Notes: a model not told the origin generated them from the letters alone. Counted from the first letter of the stretch, positions 53,981 to 63,520 are shown. The stretch is 64,000 bases of DNA from Aureliella sp046290675 (GCA_046290675.1 JBKAHA010000004.1:186001-250000); one strand, 5' to 3'. Numbers and translations are program-made.

Positions 53981-55399
53981 ATGTCTCGTGATCGTATTCG
54001 GCTCTTAGCACTTCTTTTGGCACCGGTCTTGGTGCCGTTGTCTATTCAGTCGCGTCTGATGGCCCAAACGGCGGCACCGCCTGAAAAGGTTGTTGAAAAA
54101 GTAAGCGAAGAGGAAGCTGAAGAGGTTGAGGAAGCTGAAGCGGCAGAGGCCGAAGCAGCTGGAAAGAGTAAGGAAGAAGCTAAAGAATCGGACGAGAAAG
54201 GAGAGCCTGCTAAGAACTCGGCAAGCGAATCGAAAGAAGAGAGCGCGAAAAAAGAAGAGTTAAAGAAGAAGCCTAAGGTCGATCCGCGAACGAAGAGGCT
54301 CGCGGAGATGGAAGCGGAGATGAAGGAGCTCAAGGCTGAGGCTGCACTGCAAAAAGCGCGGCAAGATGCTGAGCTGAATTCCATCAAGCTTGAACTAGAG
54401 AAGATTTCCGCTGAAGCAAGTCTGGAATCAGCACGCAGGAAAAAAGCCACCTCATCATTCAGTCTTGAGACCGATATATTGGTTGCAGAAAATGCGCTCC
54501 TAAAGCAGAAGTTCACAAAACTGAAGCAGGAGAACGACATCGCGAGCCTTGAAAATACCGCAAAAGTTACAGAGATCACTCGTGGCCTAGCCATTGTTGA
54601 CAATCGCGAGAAGGCGAAAGCGAGGGTGCTGACTGAATTGGACTATAAGGCTCGGCCGTACCAAGGCGGCGAGCTCTTTATCAGCGACCGCCGTATACCA
54701 ATGAACGGTGCAATTACATCACGAACGGCTGACTACGTTACTGAGCAAATCCATTTCTTTAATAACCAGTCGGACGCGCCGATCTTTATTGTGATCGATG
54801 ATTCACCTGGTGGCTCCGTCATGGCAGGTTACCGGATCCTGAAGGCTATGGAAGCTAGCGATGCTCCTGTCCATGTTGTTGTTAAGTCCTACGCTGCGAG
54901 TATGGCGGCCATCATCACAACTCTGGCTGAGAATTCCTATGCTTATCCCAATGCAATTTTGTTGCACCACCAAATGTCTTCATTCCTTTCGGGGAATATG
55001 ACTGAGCAAGCAGAGCAGCTCGAAGTCAATCAAGAATGGGCACGGCGTCTTCTGGATCCGCTCTGCGAAAAGCTAGAGACGACGCCTGAGAAATTCGTAA
55101 AGGATATGTACGAGAATAGTTCTACAGGGGATTGGGAGGAATTTGCTGATCGTGCATGTGAACTGAAGTGGGTTGGAAACGTCGTCGAACGGATTCGCGA
55201 ACAGTCTGTGATGAAGAAGCCTTCCGTGAACACCTCAGGCGGATCAATCATCATTCTAGGTTCAACTCTGGCACCGCTTCGGTTTGATGGTACTGAAGAA
55301 GTTGACGAGCGGGGGGCTCGATTCAAACGCCTCCCTCGGTTGCATCCGTTCGACTGCTACTTTGTTCACAATCCCGACGGTTATTACCGCTATGAGTGA
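53981..55399 (+). CDS. Exported ClpP-like serine protease with charged coiled-coil N-terminus
   Basis: A 472-residue protein. The ATG at 53981 has AGGGA 8 bases upstream and opens a signal peptide (LLALLLAPVLVPLSIQSRLM). Residues about 30-105 are extremely rich in Glu, Lys and Ala, and about 105-200 form a coiled coil (RLAEMEAEMKELKAEAALQK). The ClpP/crotonase-like domain follows (ITSRTADYVTEQIHFF, IDDSPGGSVMAGYRIL). The probable nucleophile is Ser307 in KSYAASMAAI, with His329/His330 in LLHHQMSS. The C-terminus carries a further 60 residues without a known domain. Normal ClpP is cytoplasmic and about 200 residues, so export and the long coiled coil make this a distinct protein. Substrate unknown. 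Confidence 0.78.
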   Translation: MSRDRIRLLALLLAPVLVPLSIQSRLMAQTAAPPEKVVEKVSEEEAEEVEEAEAAEAEAAGKSKEEAKESDEKGEPAKNSASESKEESAKKEELKKKPKVDPRTKRLAEMEAEMKELKAEAALQKARQDAELNSIKLELEKISAEASLESARRKKATSSFSLETDILVAENALLKQKFTKLKQENDIASLENTAKVTEITRGLAIVDNREKAKARVLTELDYKARPYQGGELFISDRRIPMNGAITSRTADYVTEQIHFFNNQSDAPIFIVIDDSPGGSVMAGYRILKAMEASDAPVHVVVKSYAASMAAIITTLAENSYAYPNAILLHHQMSSFLSGNMTEQAEQLEVNQEWARRLLDPLCEKLETTPEKFVKDMYENSSTGDWEEFADRACELKWVGNVVERIREQSVMKKPSVNTSGGSIIILGSTLAPLRFDGTEEVDERGARFKRLPRLHPFDCYFVHNPDGYYRYE

Positions 55400-55710
55400 T
55401 ATTCGAAATAGCGTGTAGAATGAACCAAAGAAAACCTTGGAGCATCTTATTGTTCCAAGGTTTTTTGTTTTTCGCGCTAATCTGCGTTGAACACTGCGAA
55501 ATTTGATGATGCTTTGCTGATTGTAAAGTTCAACGGAAGTCAGATGTTCAGGTAGGGGGCGGGAAGAATCCCGCCCCTTGCCCGAGTGGAGTTAACCAAG
55601 GAAACTCGTTCCGTTCAAGTTGACCTCGGAGCCGCGCAATGCTCTTGGCTTGCCCAAAGCACTCGTACGCCGCTCACTTGAACGCTCTTACGAATCGGTT
55701 CTGACCGTCC
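55400..55710. other. Convergent intergenic region with two hairpins
   Basis: 311 bases between the ClpP-like gene (plus) and the lipoprotein gene (minus). It carries an intrinsic terminator at 55431-55470 and a GC-rich hairpin at 55556-55577 (GGGGCGGGA/TCCCGCCCC, AGAA loop). No gene is supported. Confidence 0.5.
55431..55470 (+). terminator. Intrinsic terminator of the ClpP-like gene
   Basis: AACCTTGGA (55433-55441) pairs with TCCAAGGTT (55454-55462), 12-base loop, followed by TTTTTTG. It lies 32 bases after the stop codon. Confidence 0.87.
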
Positions 55711-55938
55711 CTAACCTGGAGCGGCGAGCGGTTCGGAAGATTCTTCAGTATCGCCGCCGCTGCCGCCTTCCATCTTGGCGTCGTCGGAACCTGGCGCAGG
55801 GCCGTAGCTATCTGGCCGCTCGGCAGCTGTGCTGCCCCCACAGCCAGAAAGGCATACTGAGCAAAGAGCCAATACAAACGATAGACCGAGGATACGAACG
55901 CAAGCTCGGCCATCTTTCCAATTCAATCGGTTCAACAT
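55711..55938 (-). CDS. Small lipoprotein downstream of the DUF1559 gene
   Basis: A 75-residue lipoprotein: signal LGLSFVLALCSVCLSGC with lipobox LSGC, then a Gly/Ser/Asp/Glu-rich tail (TEESSEPLAAPG). AGGGGAA lies just upstream of the ATG at 55938. The start is 15 bases after the DUF1559 stop, so the two are co-transcribed. Small lipoproteins behind DUF1559 genes are common in planctomycetes; their role is unknown. A frame on the same strand at 55674-55913 is a shadow. Confidence 0.75.
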   Translation of the reverse strand: MLNRLNWKDGRACVRILGLSFVLALCSVCLSGCGGSTAAERPDSYGPAPGSDDAKMEGGSGGDTEESSEPLAAPG

Positions 55939-55952
55939 GTGATTCCCCTTGG

Positions 55953-57029
55953 TTATTGATCGATGGCTGCAACGCGGCCATCTTTCATGCTAGATAGGTA
56001 GAGGAAAACGCTGCGGTCCATGCTCGAAGTGAGTCCATGTACGGAACCGTCTGCCGCGGCGAAGTTGACGATATTACCTGCATGTAGACTGTTAAACTTC
56101 TTCCAGTCGTATGGGTCTTGACCACCGAGTCTCCAGGCCGTTGGCAAAGGACCGTTATTGAATGTAAATGACCACCTTCGATCTGTGGCATTCACGTCGT
56201 TGCCCCACAATCCAGTGACCTCACCGAAGAGTAACGTGTTGGAAGTCCCATCATTGATTTCGCCGAACTTCGTTTTCGAGCGGTTATGGAAGATTCCAAT
56301 CCAGTTTTCCCAGGAGCTCGCCGTCTTGCCCATGCCACCAGCGACACCTAGGTAATTGGTGCGTCCCAGAGACGACGTAGCGGACGCAGAGAAACCACGC
56401 ATGCTAATCGTGCCGGTGTTTCCTGGAGGTCCATAGGTGTGGAGCCGAGACGTATTTGCGCTCCGGTTCGCATACGCGTTGTCTGTCGGGCACAGCAAAA
56501 AGCTTAACCGAAATTGGGCTGCGTCCCACAGCGTGTCCATGTCTGTCGGGTCACCGTCATCATCGAACCACCAAGGATCGAATCGAGATTGATTAGCAGA
56601 ACTGACACCTGCCATACGACGGTCTGGCTCTAGCTCACGCGAAATCGGGTAAACGTTATAGATCGCAGACTGTTCGATATATGGAAATAGATAGGGCAGA
56701 ACTCCAATCCACTGACGCCCGTTGGGGATGTCTTCGGGAGCGTCGGAGATGGACCGGCGAAAGTTCGAACCGAGGTAGCCCGGTGGAAAACGCTTGTAAG
56801 CGCTTTCAAAGTTATGCGATGCCAACGCAATCTGTTTCAGATTGTTGGTGCACTGCATTCGGCGGGCAGCTTCGCGAGCTGCCTGCACGGCGGGGAGAAG
56901 TAACGAAACCAGAATGCCAATAATGGCAATCACAACAAGCAACTCAACGAGTGTAAAACCTCGTAGTCGCGAACTAGAAGTCACCGCGCTGCAACGTGTG
57001 CGCGCAGGATCGTACAACGATCTGAACAT
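55953..57029 (-). CDS. DUF1559 protein with type IV pilin-like N-terminal signal
   Basis: A 358-residue protein of the large planctomycete DUF1559 (SBP_bac_10-like) family. The prepilin cleavage site is RG/FTLVELLVVIAIIGILVS, with Glu at +5, and a 20-residue hydrophobic helix follows. The family blocks AAREAARRMQCTNNLKQIAL and ASHNFESAYKRFPPGY are intact, and the C-terminus holds HAGNIVNFAAADGSVHG. The ATG at 57029 has GAGAG close upstream; a GTG at 57041 is a less likely start. Members are thought to be exported and assembled or anchored through the pilin-like helix. Their biochemical role is not established. Confidence 0.92.
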   Translation of the reverse strand: MFRSLYDPARTRCSAVTSSSRLRGFTLVELLVVIAIIGILVSLLLPAVQAAREAARRMQCTNNLKQIALASHNFESAYKRFPPGYLGSNFRRSISDAPEDIPNGRQWIGVLPYLFPYIEQSAIYNVYPISRELEPDRRMAGVSSANQSRFDPWWFDDDGDPTDMDTLWDAAQFRLSFLLCPTDNAYANRSANTSRLHTYGPPGNTGTISMRGFSASATSSLGRTNYLGVAGGMGKTASSWENWIGIFHNRSKTKFGEINDGTSNTLLFGEVTGLWGNDVNATDRRWSFTFNNGPLPTAWRLGGQDPYDWKKFNSLHAGNIVNFAAADGSVHGLTSSMDRSVFLYLSSMKDGRVAAIDQ

Positions 57030-58263
57030 AGGATCTCTCACGAAAAAAAGAAAAAAGAAAGCGACAGCGCGATCTCAATTCCGTGCCGAGAGGATTGGAC
57101 GGAAGAAGGCTGTCGTGGAGGGTTTTCCCCGTGAGAGAGAGAGACACCTGGAAAACCTGCAAGAGAGGATAGCAGTATGGCAATCCAATTTCAAGCGAAA
57201 TCACTTGGAGTTGCTTTCTCGAGTGCTTCGCAGGAGAGGAAATTTGACGAAACCTTCGTTGTACTGTGTAAGGAATCGTGCCCTAGAACGTGGAGCTAAT
57301 GTGGAGTTGTTTTCCGTTTCTGCGCCCTGGACCCTCGACTTAAAAAAGTTTGTTATCGAGTTTTTTTTATCCAATTCTAGGTGACGATTTGCGAATGAAC
57401 ATCTTCGCAAAGAGTGCTATCGAAAAGCGAAGCCCCAGAAAACTGTAGCTGAGTTGCTTTGGGGTGTAAGACGATTCTGGGTTGCGTGCATCTGTGTGTT
57501 CTGTGAACGTGTGGTTAATCCAGAAATATTTTCTTCTACTTTTGCTTGACATGGACAAGTGACCCCAGTAAAGTACAGTCGTACTTACGTGATTGTCGGG
57601 CGTACTTATGCCAATTTTGCAAGGTTTCGAGCAGTGCGGAAACGATATCAGCAGGTACCAGATGGTGGCGTTGTTTGAACGAACAATGCAGTGGACTTAG
57701 TTGAGCACATGCGAATAAACATAAATTAGACGCAGAAAAGCTGTAACGAATCGAAGCTGAGTGCGTATTACCGATTGGTACCGATGTACGGCGTAGCTAA
57801 TGCCAAGTCGTAGCGATTCGTAGTTTGAAGTTCGCCGTGAAGATCTGGTCGATTTAAAGAAACGTCACTTAAAGGAGACGCGAGTAAGAAGAAGCACTGT
57901 CGACCAACTTCGGTAAGAAGGGCCCTACAAGTTGCAGCGCCGCTCCGCGGGGAAAGATCCCAAGATGTCTCACCATCTTGGAGGAATTCCAGAGAGAGCC
58001 GCGGGGTGGGCGAAGACATTCCTTGTCATAAATGACCTCGCTGACAAGGGATGCTTTCGCTGAGCGCTGTAACTTGCAGTGCCGTTTCCAAATGGTAGCA
58101 GACAGTTGCGATGATGCAATTAGATTCTTGAGTTGCGTCAAGTGGCGGTGAAGGCGTGGCGGTGAAGGCGATTCGCAGACCGCTACTAATTTTTGATCCT
58201 GGCCTACCGATGTGTAGGGCGTGGCCAATGAATCCGCTTGGTCGCCACACAATTATTGTGAGC
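57030..58263. other. Long intergenic region
   Basis: About 1.2 kb without a credible gene. It starts with a purine-rich stretch on the plus strand (57042-57063) upstream of the DUF1559 start. A 14-bp direct repeat GTGGCGGTGAAGGC lies at about 58142-58168. Frames up to 180 codons on both strands lack ribosome sites and family motifs. The function of this large gap is unclear. Confidence 0.45.
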
Positions 58264-60051
58264 TTAAACCAAATTCTCTGCAAACCTCTTTGTCAGGCAC
58301 TCAAGGGCTTTGCCGCCGTGTTCGCTTTGCACCACGACGTTCACTCTTAGCTCACTCGTATTCACCATTTCGACGTTGATGCCTTCATCAGCGAGCACAG
58401 CGAACATGCCAATGGCCACGCTGGTGTGGCTGCGGAGGCCAATGCCACTAACGGAAAGTTTGGCAATGTCGTCGCTGAATTGGACGCGTTTAACACTGAA
58501 CTCTTCGCGAAGTTGGTCAGCAACCGTTTTCGCTTGTTCGAATTGGTTTCTAGGAATGGTAAAACTCAATCCTGTCTCACCTTGGTATCCGTCGTAGCTC
58601 TGAACAATCATGTCGACGAAGATACCGGCGTCGGCGACAGCCTCGAAGACGCTCGCCGCAAAACCAGGTGAATCTGGGACGCCCAACAGTGATATTCGTG
58701 CCTGATCGTCGCTGAGTGCGATATCGCTGAGGCTCAGCTGTTCCATATCCGCTTTCTGGAGGTCAGCGACCAGCCGTTCTATATCAGCCTCGTCGGTTTT
58801 GCGATTTGGCAACTCAGTCCATTTCACCGCATCGCTTGGTGTTTGGTGCAGATCAAAGGTCTGGTGGACGACACGCAAGGCGGGAAGCGCCTCATCGCGG
58901 GAGACCAGCACAGAGATCTTAATTTCACTGGTGGTGATCATCTGGATGTTGATGTCGGAATCCGCGATCGCTCGGAACATCTTCTGGGCGACGCCCGTTT
59001 GTTCGGCCATCCCCAATCCGACGACTGATACCTTGGACACTTTGTCATCGTAAGTGAATCCAGTGGCCCCTACCTCATTGACGGCTTGATTGATGACGAA
59101 GATGGCGTCGGAGAGCTCTTCTTTAGGTACCGTGAACGAAATGTCAGCACGATCTTCCTGGCCGACATTTTGCACGATCATATCAACGGTAATCTTGTTG
59201 TTCGCCATCAGTCGGAAGATCTGCGAACTGGTGCCGGGTTGGTCGGGGACGCCTTGAATCGTGATTCGTGCTTCTTCACGGGTCATGGCTGCGCCGCAGA
59301 CGGGCGCCGATTTGGACTCGCTCCCGGTCACAATCAATGAGCCCAGGACATCACTAAAGCTCGAACGAACATGAATTGGCACATTGTACTTTTTGGCAAA
59401 TTCAATCGATCGATTGTGCATGACTCCAGCACCCAGGCTGGCAAACTCGAGCATCTCGTCGTAGCTAATTTGGCTTAACTGTCTCGCTTCAGGCAGGTGA
59501 CGGGGGTCGGTGGTATAAACGCCGTCAACGTCGGTGTGGATTTCGCATGCATCTGCGTGGAGCACCGCTGCTAAAGCGACGGCAGTTGTGTCTGAACCAC
59601 CGCGGCCGAGAGTGGTAATGTTGAAATCCTCGTCAATTCCCTGGAAACCGGCAGCGATCACAATATTGCCTTCATCCAGCAGGCGATTGATTCGTTCTGC
59701 AGATATCGATCGAATGCGTGCCTTGGTGAAGGAGCTATCAGTTTGGATGCCCATCTGAGCGCCAGTGAGGCTGACTGCCTTGAATCCGAGTGAATGAACC
59801 GCCATTGCCATCAGAGCAACGCTGACTTGTTCACCAGTCGAAAGGAGCATGTCCATTTCACGGGCGGAAGGTGAGTCGGTGATTTGTCCAGCCAAATCAA
59901 CCAAGTGGTCTGTGTTGTGACCCATCGCGCTGACGACCACTACAACGCGATTACCTTCCTGCTGGGCGCGAATTGCTTTTCGGGCGGCGGCCGAAATTTT
60001 CTCAGTATCCGCGACGCTGGTACCACCAAACTTTTGAACGACAAGAGGCAT
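58264..60051 (-). CDS. lysC: Aspartate kinase with four ACT domains
   Basis: A 595-residue aspartokinase, the first step of the Lys/Met/Thr pathways. The catalytic domain starts VQKFGGTSVADTEKI and continues with LGRGGSDTTAVALAAVLHAD and CEIHTDVDGVYTTDPR. About 190 residues longer than the common two-ACT enzyme (about 405 aa), it carries two tandem pairs of ACT domains: ITIQGVPDQPGTSSQIFRLM and VSVVGLGMAEQTGVAQKMFR form the first pair, and ISLLGVPDSPGFAASVFEAV and LSVSGIGLRSHTSVAIGMFA the second. These bind amino acid effectors, so feedback control by lysine and/or threonine is expected. It lies downstream of hom and the ApgM-like gene on the same strand. Confidence 0.95.
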   Translation of the reverse strand: MPLVVQKFGGTSVADTEKISAAARKAIRAQQEGNRVVVVVSAMGHNTDHLVDLAGQITDSPSAREMDMLLSTGEQVSVALMAMAVHSLGFKAVSLTGAQMGIQTDSSFTKARIRSISAERINRLLDEGNIVIAAGFQGIDEDFNITTLGRGGSDTTAVALAAVLHADACEIHTDVDGVYTTDPRHLPEARQLSQISYDEMLEFASLGAGVMHNRSIEFAKKYNVPIHVRSSFSDVLGSLIVTGSESKSAPVCGAAMTREEARITIQGVPDQPGTSSQIFRLMANNKITVDMIVQNVGQEDRADISFTVPKEELSDAIFVINQAVNEVGATGFTYDDKVSKVSVVGLGMAEQTGVAQKMFRAIADSDINIQMITTSEIKISVLVSRDEALPALRVVHQTFDLHQTPSDAVKWTELPNRKTDEADIERLVADLQKADMEQLSLSDIALSDDQARISLLGVPDSPGFAASVFEAVADAGIFVDMIVQSYDGYQGETGLSFTIPRNQFEQAKTVADQLREEFSVKRVQFSDDIAKLSVSGIGLRSHTSVAIGMFAVLADEGINVEMVNTSELRVNVVVQSEHGGKALECLTKRFAENLV

Positions 60052-60232
60052 GACGTAGATGTCCGCGATGGAAGAAATAGCGACCTAAAAGCATAGCGGT
60101 ACGGACTAGGTATCCGCCGAGATCCAAGATTGTCGTCGAAATCTAGCTGGTATCAATTGCAATGAACCCAACGACGGTGGCTTCGTCGAGGGATTTTTCG
60201 GATGAACACAGCATGCATTCATGCGAGGTCGT

Positions 60233-61450
60233 CTAGGTCGAAAGGCTGCCCTTAATGAACTGCTCCATCATTTCCCAGCCATTGGCGAAATGAATTGACG
60301 AAGCGTTGGCCGTGTCTTCGTCGTAGACTTTCGCAGCACAGGGGGTGATGTCGCTGCCTGCAACGGCCATGGGAACCATTCCATGGGTATGCTTCTTGGT
60401 GCTGCAAGGCGTCGGGTGGTCGGGAAGTACCAGCAGTCGGTAGTCGCCCATCGATTTCAGCTTCTCATGGACTGGAGCTACTACGTGCTGGTCAATCGAC
60501 TCAAGAGCCTTAATCTTTTCATCATGTCGGCCTTCGTGAGACGCCTCGTCGGTGGCCTCGACATGCACACAAACGACGTCGTACTTGTCGAGTGCCTCCA
60601 CCGCGGCAGCTCCTTTGCCGGCGTAGTTCGTATCTAGGTAGCCTGTCGCGCCTTCGACTTCGATTCGGTCCCAACCGATTAAGGCGGCTAGTCCGCGTAG
60701 TAGGTCGACAGCCGTGATCATCGCTCCGCGCAAGTCGAAGCGTTCTTCAAAAGACGGAAGAATGGGGCTTCTTCCTTGTCCCCAAAGCCATACGTTCGAA
60801 GCGGGCTTTTTGCCTGCAGCGATACGGTTCTGATTCACTTCGTGGTCTTCAAAGAGTGGTACCGAACGCTGCATTAGATCCGTCAAAAGATCGCTTCCCG
60901 GGCCCCGCGGATAGTCGTCGGTGACAGATAGATCGGTTAGGTCGTGGGGCGCACGCGTTCGGGTGTCGTCGGTAAAAGGTGGTTTCTCATCGGCAGATCC
61001 ACGATAGATAAGCAAGTTGCGGTAGCTAACACCGGTTACAAATTCCAACCGTGAGTCGTCGACGATTTCGGCCAAGGACGTGAGCAATGCCGCTGCTTCT
61101 TCGGTTCCGATATGGTCAGCAGTGAAGTCAACCATGATTTGATCAACAATGGTGACTAGATTGCATCGGACCGCCCAATCATGCTCGGCCAATTGAATCC
61201 CTTGTGCAGCCGCTTCAATTGGGGCCCGACCCGTAAAATATTGGTTAGGATCGTAACCGAACAGCGTCATGTTCGCGACTTCGCTTCCAGCCGGAAAATG
61301 CGCGGGTGTGTTGTCGGTGGCGGCTACGATTCCTTCGTTGGCGACGGCGTCCATGGCCGGGATATTCGCAGCCTGCAGTGGAGTTTTGCCATCAAGTTCC
61401 TTTAGCCCAAAATCTGAACAACCGTCTGGGATAATGATCGCGTATTTCAC
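60233..61450 (-). CDS. ApgM-family protein (cofactor-independent phosphoglycerate mutase or homoserine kinase)
   Basis: A 405-residue member of the ApgM (COG3635) branch of the alkaline phosphatase superfamily. Metal-site motifs are YAIIIPDGCSD at the N-terminus, VHVEATDEASHEGRHDEKI, and LPDHPTPCSTKKHTHGMVP. LDGKTPLQAANIPAMDAVA, TPAHFPAGSEVANMTLFGYD and FTGRAPIEAAA are also typical. The family is annotated as phosphoglycerate mutase. However, the gene sits between hom and lysC, and ApgM-like proteins have been shown or proposed to act as homoserine kinases in bacteria lacking ThrB. No thrB is visible here. I cannot decide between the two activities from sequence. Confidence 0.85.
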   Translation of the reverse strand: MKYAIIIPDGCSDFGLKELDGKTPLQAANIPAMDAVANEGIVAATDNTPAHFPAGSEVANMTLFGYDPNQYFTGRAPIEAAAQGIQLAEHDWAVRCNLVTIVDQIMVDFTADHIGTEEAAALLTSLAEIVDDSRLEFVTGVSYRNLLIYRGSADEKPPFTDDTRTRAPHDLTDLSVTDDYPRGPGSDLLTDLMQRSVPLFEDHEVNQNRIAAGKKPASNVWLWGQGRSPILPSFEERFDLRGAMITAVDLLRGLAALIGWDRIEVEGATGYLDTNYAGKGAAAVEALDKYDVVCVHVEATDEASHEGRHDEKIKALESIDQHVVAPVHEKLKSMGDYRLLVLPDHPTPCSTKKHTHGMVPMAVAGSDITPCAAKVYDEDTANASSIHFANGWEMMEQFIKGSLST

Positions 61451-61565
61451 AAGTCTACCTGTAGGTTCGATCGAAATTCGATTGGATTGTGGATGTAGCC
61501 ACTCGGCCGACGAAGCATGGCCGCGGAGCTGAGCGGGTGAGCTTGGTTATGTCCCGCAAATACCG

Positions 61566-62879
61566 TCATTGTCGGCGTTCTTCCATGACACGCATGCGAA
61601 CGCTGTCGCCGCAAATTATCGGGAGCCCCATGATTCTCTCAACCGCACGTTTGGCAGCCCCCTCCGAAGCTTCGTGGGTCATGATCACCAGCTGCACCGT
61701 CTGGGCATGATCGCGGGGGTCGGGTTCGTGCTGAATGATTGACGAGATGGACAGGCTTTCTTCACCCAGAATCGAGGTGACTTTCGCCATTACGCCAGGT
61801 TGATCATCAACGAGGAACCGCATGTAGTACCGGCCCGGCAGGTCATCGACTGGGCGAATCGAGACCTTGGACTCTCGATTGCTCCAAAGTTCCAAAGTCT
61901 TGAAGGTGATCGGCTCGCGTCCAACGGCGGTATCGATCATGTCTGCTACGACGGCCGATGCTGTTGGCATCTGCCCTGCACCTTGGCCGTGGAAGAAGAC
62001 ATCGCCAACAGCGTCCCCCACAACGTTGATCGCATTGTAGTTGGCTCTAACTTCTGCTAGCGGCTGACCGATACGAATCAACGTGGGGGCAACGCTGAGC
62101 TCAAGGCCTTCATCGACGAGTCGCGCATGGGCAATCAACTTGATTCGATATCCGAGTTCCTTAGCAAAGGCGAGGTCCTTTGGGTCGAGTGTGTCGATCC
62201 CAGTCACGGGGATTTCGCTCCAACGAACACGAGCTCCAAAAGCCAAGTGGGCTAAGATCGCAAGTTTTTGTACGGAGTCGGTGCCGTCAACATCCATCGT
62301 CGGATCGGCCTCTGCGAATCCAAGACGTTGGGCATCTGCAAGAGCCTCGCGATAAGTTCGACCTCGCTCGTCCATCTGGGAAACGATGTAGTTGCAGGTG
62401 CCATTCAAGATGCCCTGCAGCGAGACGACCTGGTTCGCAGAAAAGCACTGTCCCACATTGGTAATGATCGGAACGCCTCCAGCGACGGCGGCTTCGAATG
62501 CGATGCAACGTCCGAGCTCGCGGGCTTTGTCGAATAACTCGCCGCCGTGTTCGGCCAGGAGAGCCTTGTTTGCCGTGACGACGTCTTTGCCCGATTCGAG
62601 AAGGCGATGCATGATCGATTTGGCCGGCTCAATACCACCAACCAATTGAGCAACAACCTTGATCTCCGGATCTTCGAGAACCTCGTTCAGATCCGTCGTT
62701 AGGATGCCCTTGGGCAGTTCGCAATCTCGAGGTTTGCCAATATCCCGAACGACGGCCTTTTCTAACCAAAGGGTACGTCCAGCGTGTCGCGCAGTTCGGT
62801 CGCCATGGTCTAGTAACAGTCTTGCAACTCCAGCACCAACGGTTCCAAGTCCGACAATCGCTACCTTCGTTTTTTCCAT
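61566..62879 (-). CDS. hom: Homoserine dehydrogenase
   Basis: A 437-residue enzyme reducing aspartate semialdehyde to homoserine. The NAD(P) motif KVAIVGLGTVGAGVARLL opens the protein. VTANKALLAEHGGELF, AFEAAVAGGVPIITN, ILNGTCNYI and the substrate-domain DGTDSVQKLAILAHLAFG follow. The C-terminal ACT domain (MRFLVDDQPGVMAKVTSILG) gives likely threonine feedback. It heads the group hom, apgM-like, lysC on the minus strand with 115- and 181-base gaps. The start ATG is clear from the Rossmann motif directly behind it. Confidence 0.96.
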   Translation of the reverse strand: MEKTKVAIVGLGTVGAGVARLLLDHGDRTARHAGRTLWLEKAVVRDIGKPRDCELPKGILTTDLNEVLEDPEIKVVAQLVGGIEPAKSIMHRLLESGKDVVTANKALLAEHGGELFDKARELGRCIAFEAAVAGGVPIITNVGQCFSANQVVSLQGILNGTCNYIVSQMDERGRTYREALADAQRLGFAEADPTMDVDGTDSVQKLAILAHLAFGARVRWSEIPVTGIDTLDPKDLAFAKELGYRIKLIAHARLVDEGLELSVAPTLIRIGQPLAEVRANYNAINVVGDAVGDVFFHGQGAGQMPTASAVVADMIDTAVGREPITFKTLELWSNRESKVSIRPVDDLPGRYYMRFLVDDQPGVMAKVTSILGEESLSISSIIQHEPDPRDHAQTVQLVIMTHEASEGAAKRAVERIMGLPIICGDSVRMRVMEERRQ

Positions 62880-63520
62880 TTTTGTGCAACCTTGCTACTT
62901 TGCATTCAACGCCAGCTTGCAATCTCGAAAACGCCTGGCATGATGTTCCGCCAGAATCTAACTATCGTCTTCCGAGTCCCGAATATTCTGCAATTCAAAC
63001 AATCTGCAAATTGACAATTGGGCTTCCTGGTCCGCGTCTAAGAAATCGTTGCAGAGCGATTCGAGCTGTCTGATGCTCTCCAGGCTTGTTTTCCTACGAA
63101 AAGGTACAGACGCAACGAATAACCGCTGCAAGGCCGCGGTAAACGATAGGGCAGACATCGTATGCGATCAGAGCTCACTTTGACGAGCCGGATTCGCGCA
63201 GTGTGTGCAACATTCAGCGAAAACGAATCGACAAAGTTGCCATGCTGAATTGCAGATGTGGCAAGAGACATACCGGACAATGGAGGAGGCGCGGCCGGCA
63301 TCTGCTTGAGAATAGGAGCGGGAGGCGATGGCGAGCGCTCTAAATCAAGGCGGGCGACCCGTGTTCGGGGCGTCTGGGCCGGCCGGAGGTGCTTGCTTCA
63401 ATGGAGCGGAACGCAATCGGATTGCCGGGGCTGCCACCTTCGGTGACGGTGGAGGAGCGGTGGGATTAGCCGTTCAGTCGCGAGCTTGACGAGAAGTCGC
63501 AGTCCTCTAGGTGGCAGCCG
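62880..63520. other. Intergenic region upstream of hom
   Basis: 641 bases holding the hom promoter. Minus-strand frames of 66 and 87 codons (62958-63158, 63038-63301) have no ribosome site or family match and are not called. No RNA gene seen. Confidence 0.4.

Noticed and set aside
62958..63301. Minus-strand frames of 66 and 87 codons upstream of hom
   Set aside because: They overlap each other, lack ribosome sites and show no domain.
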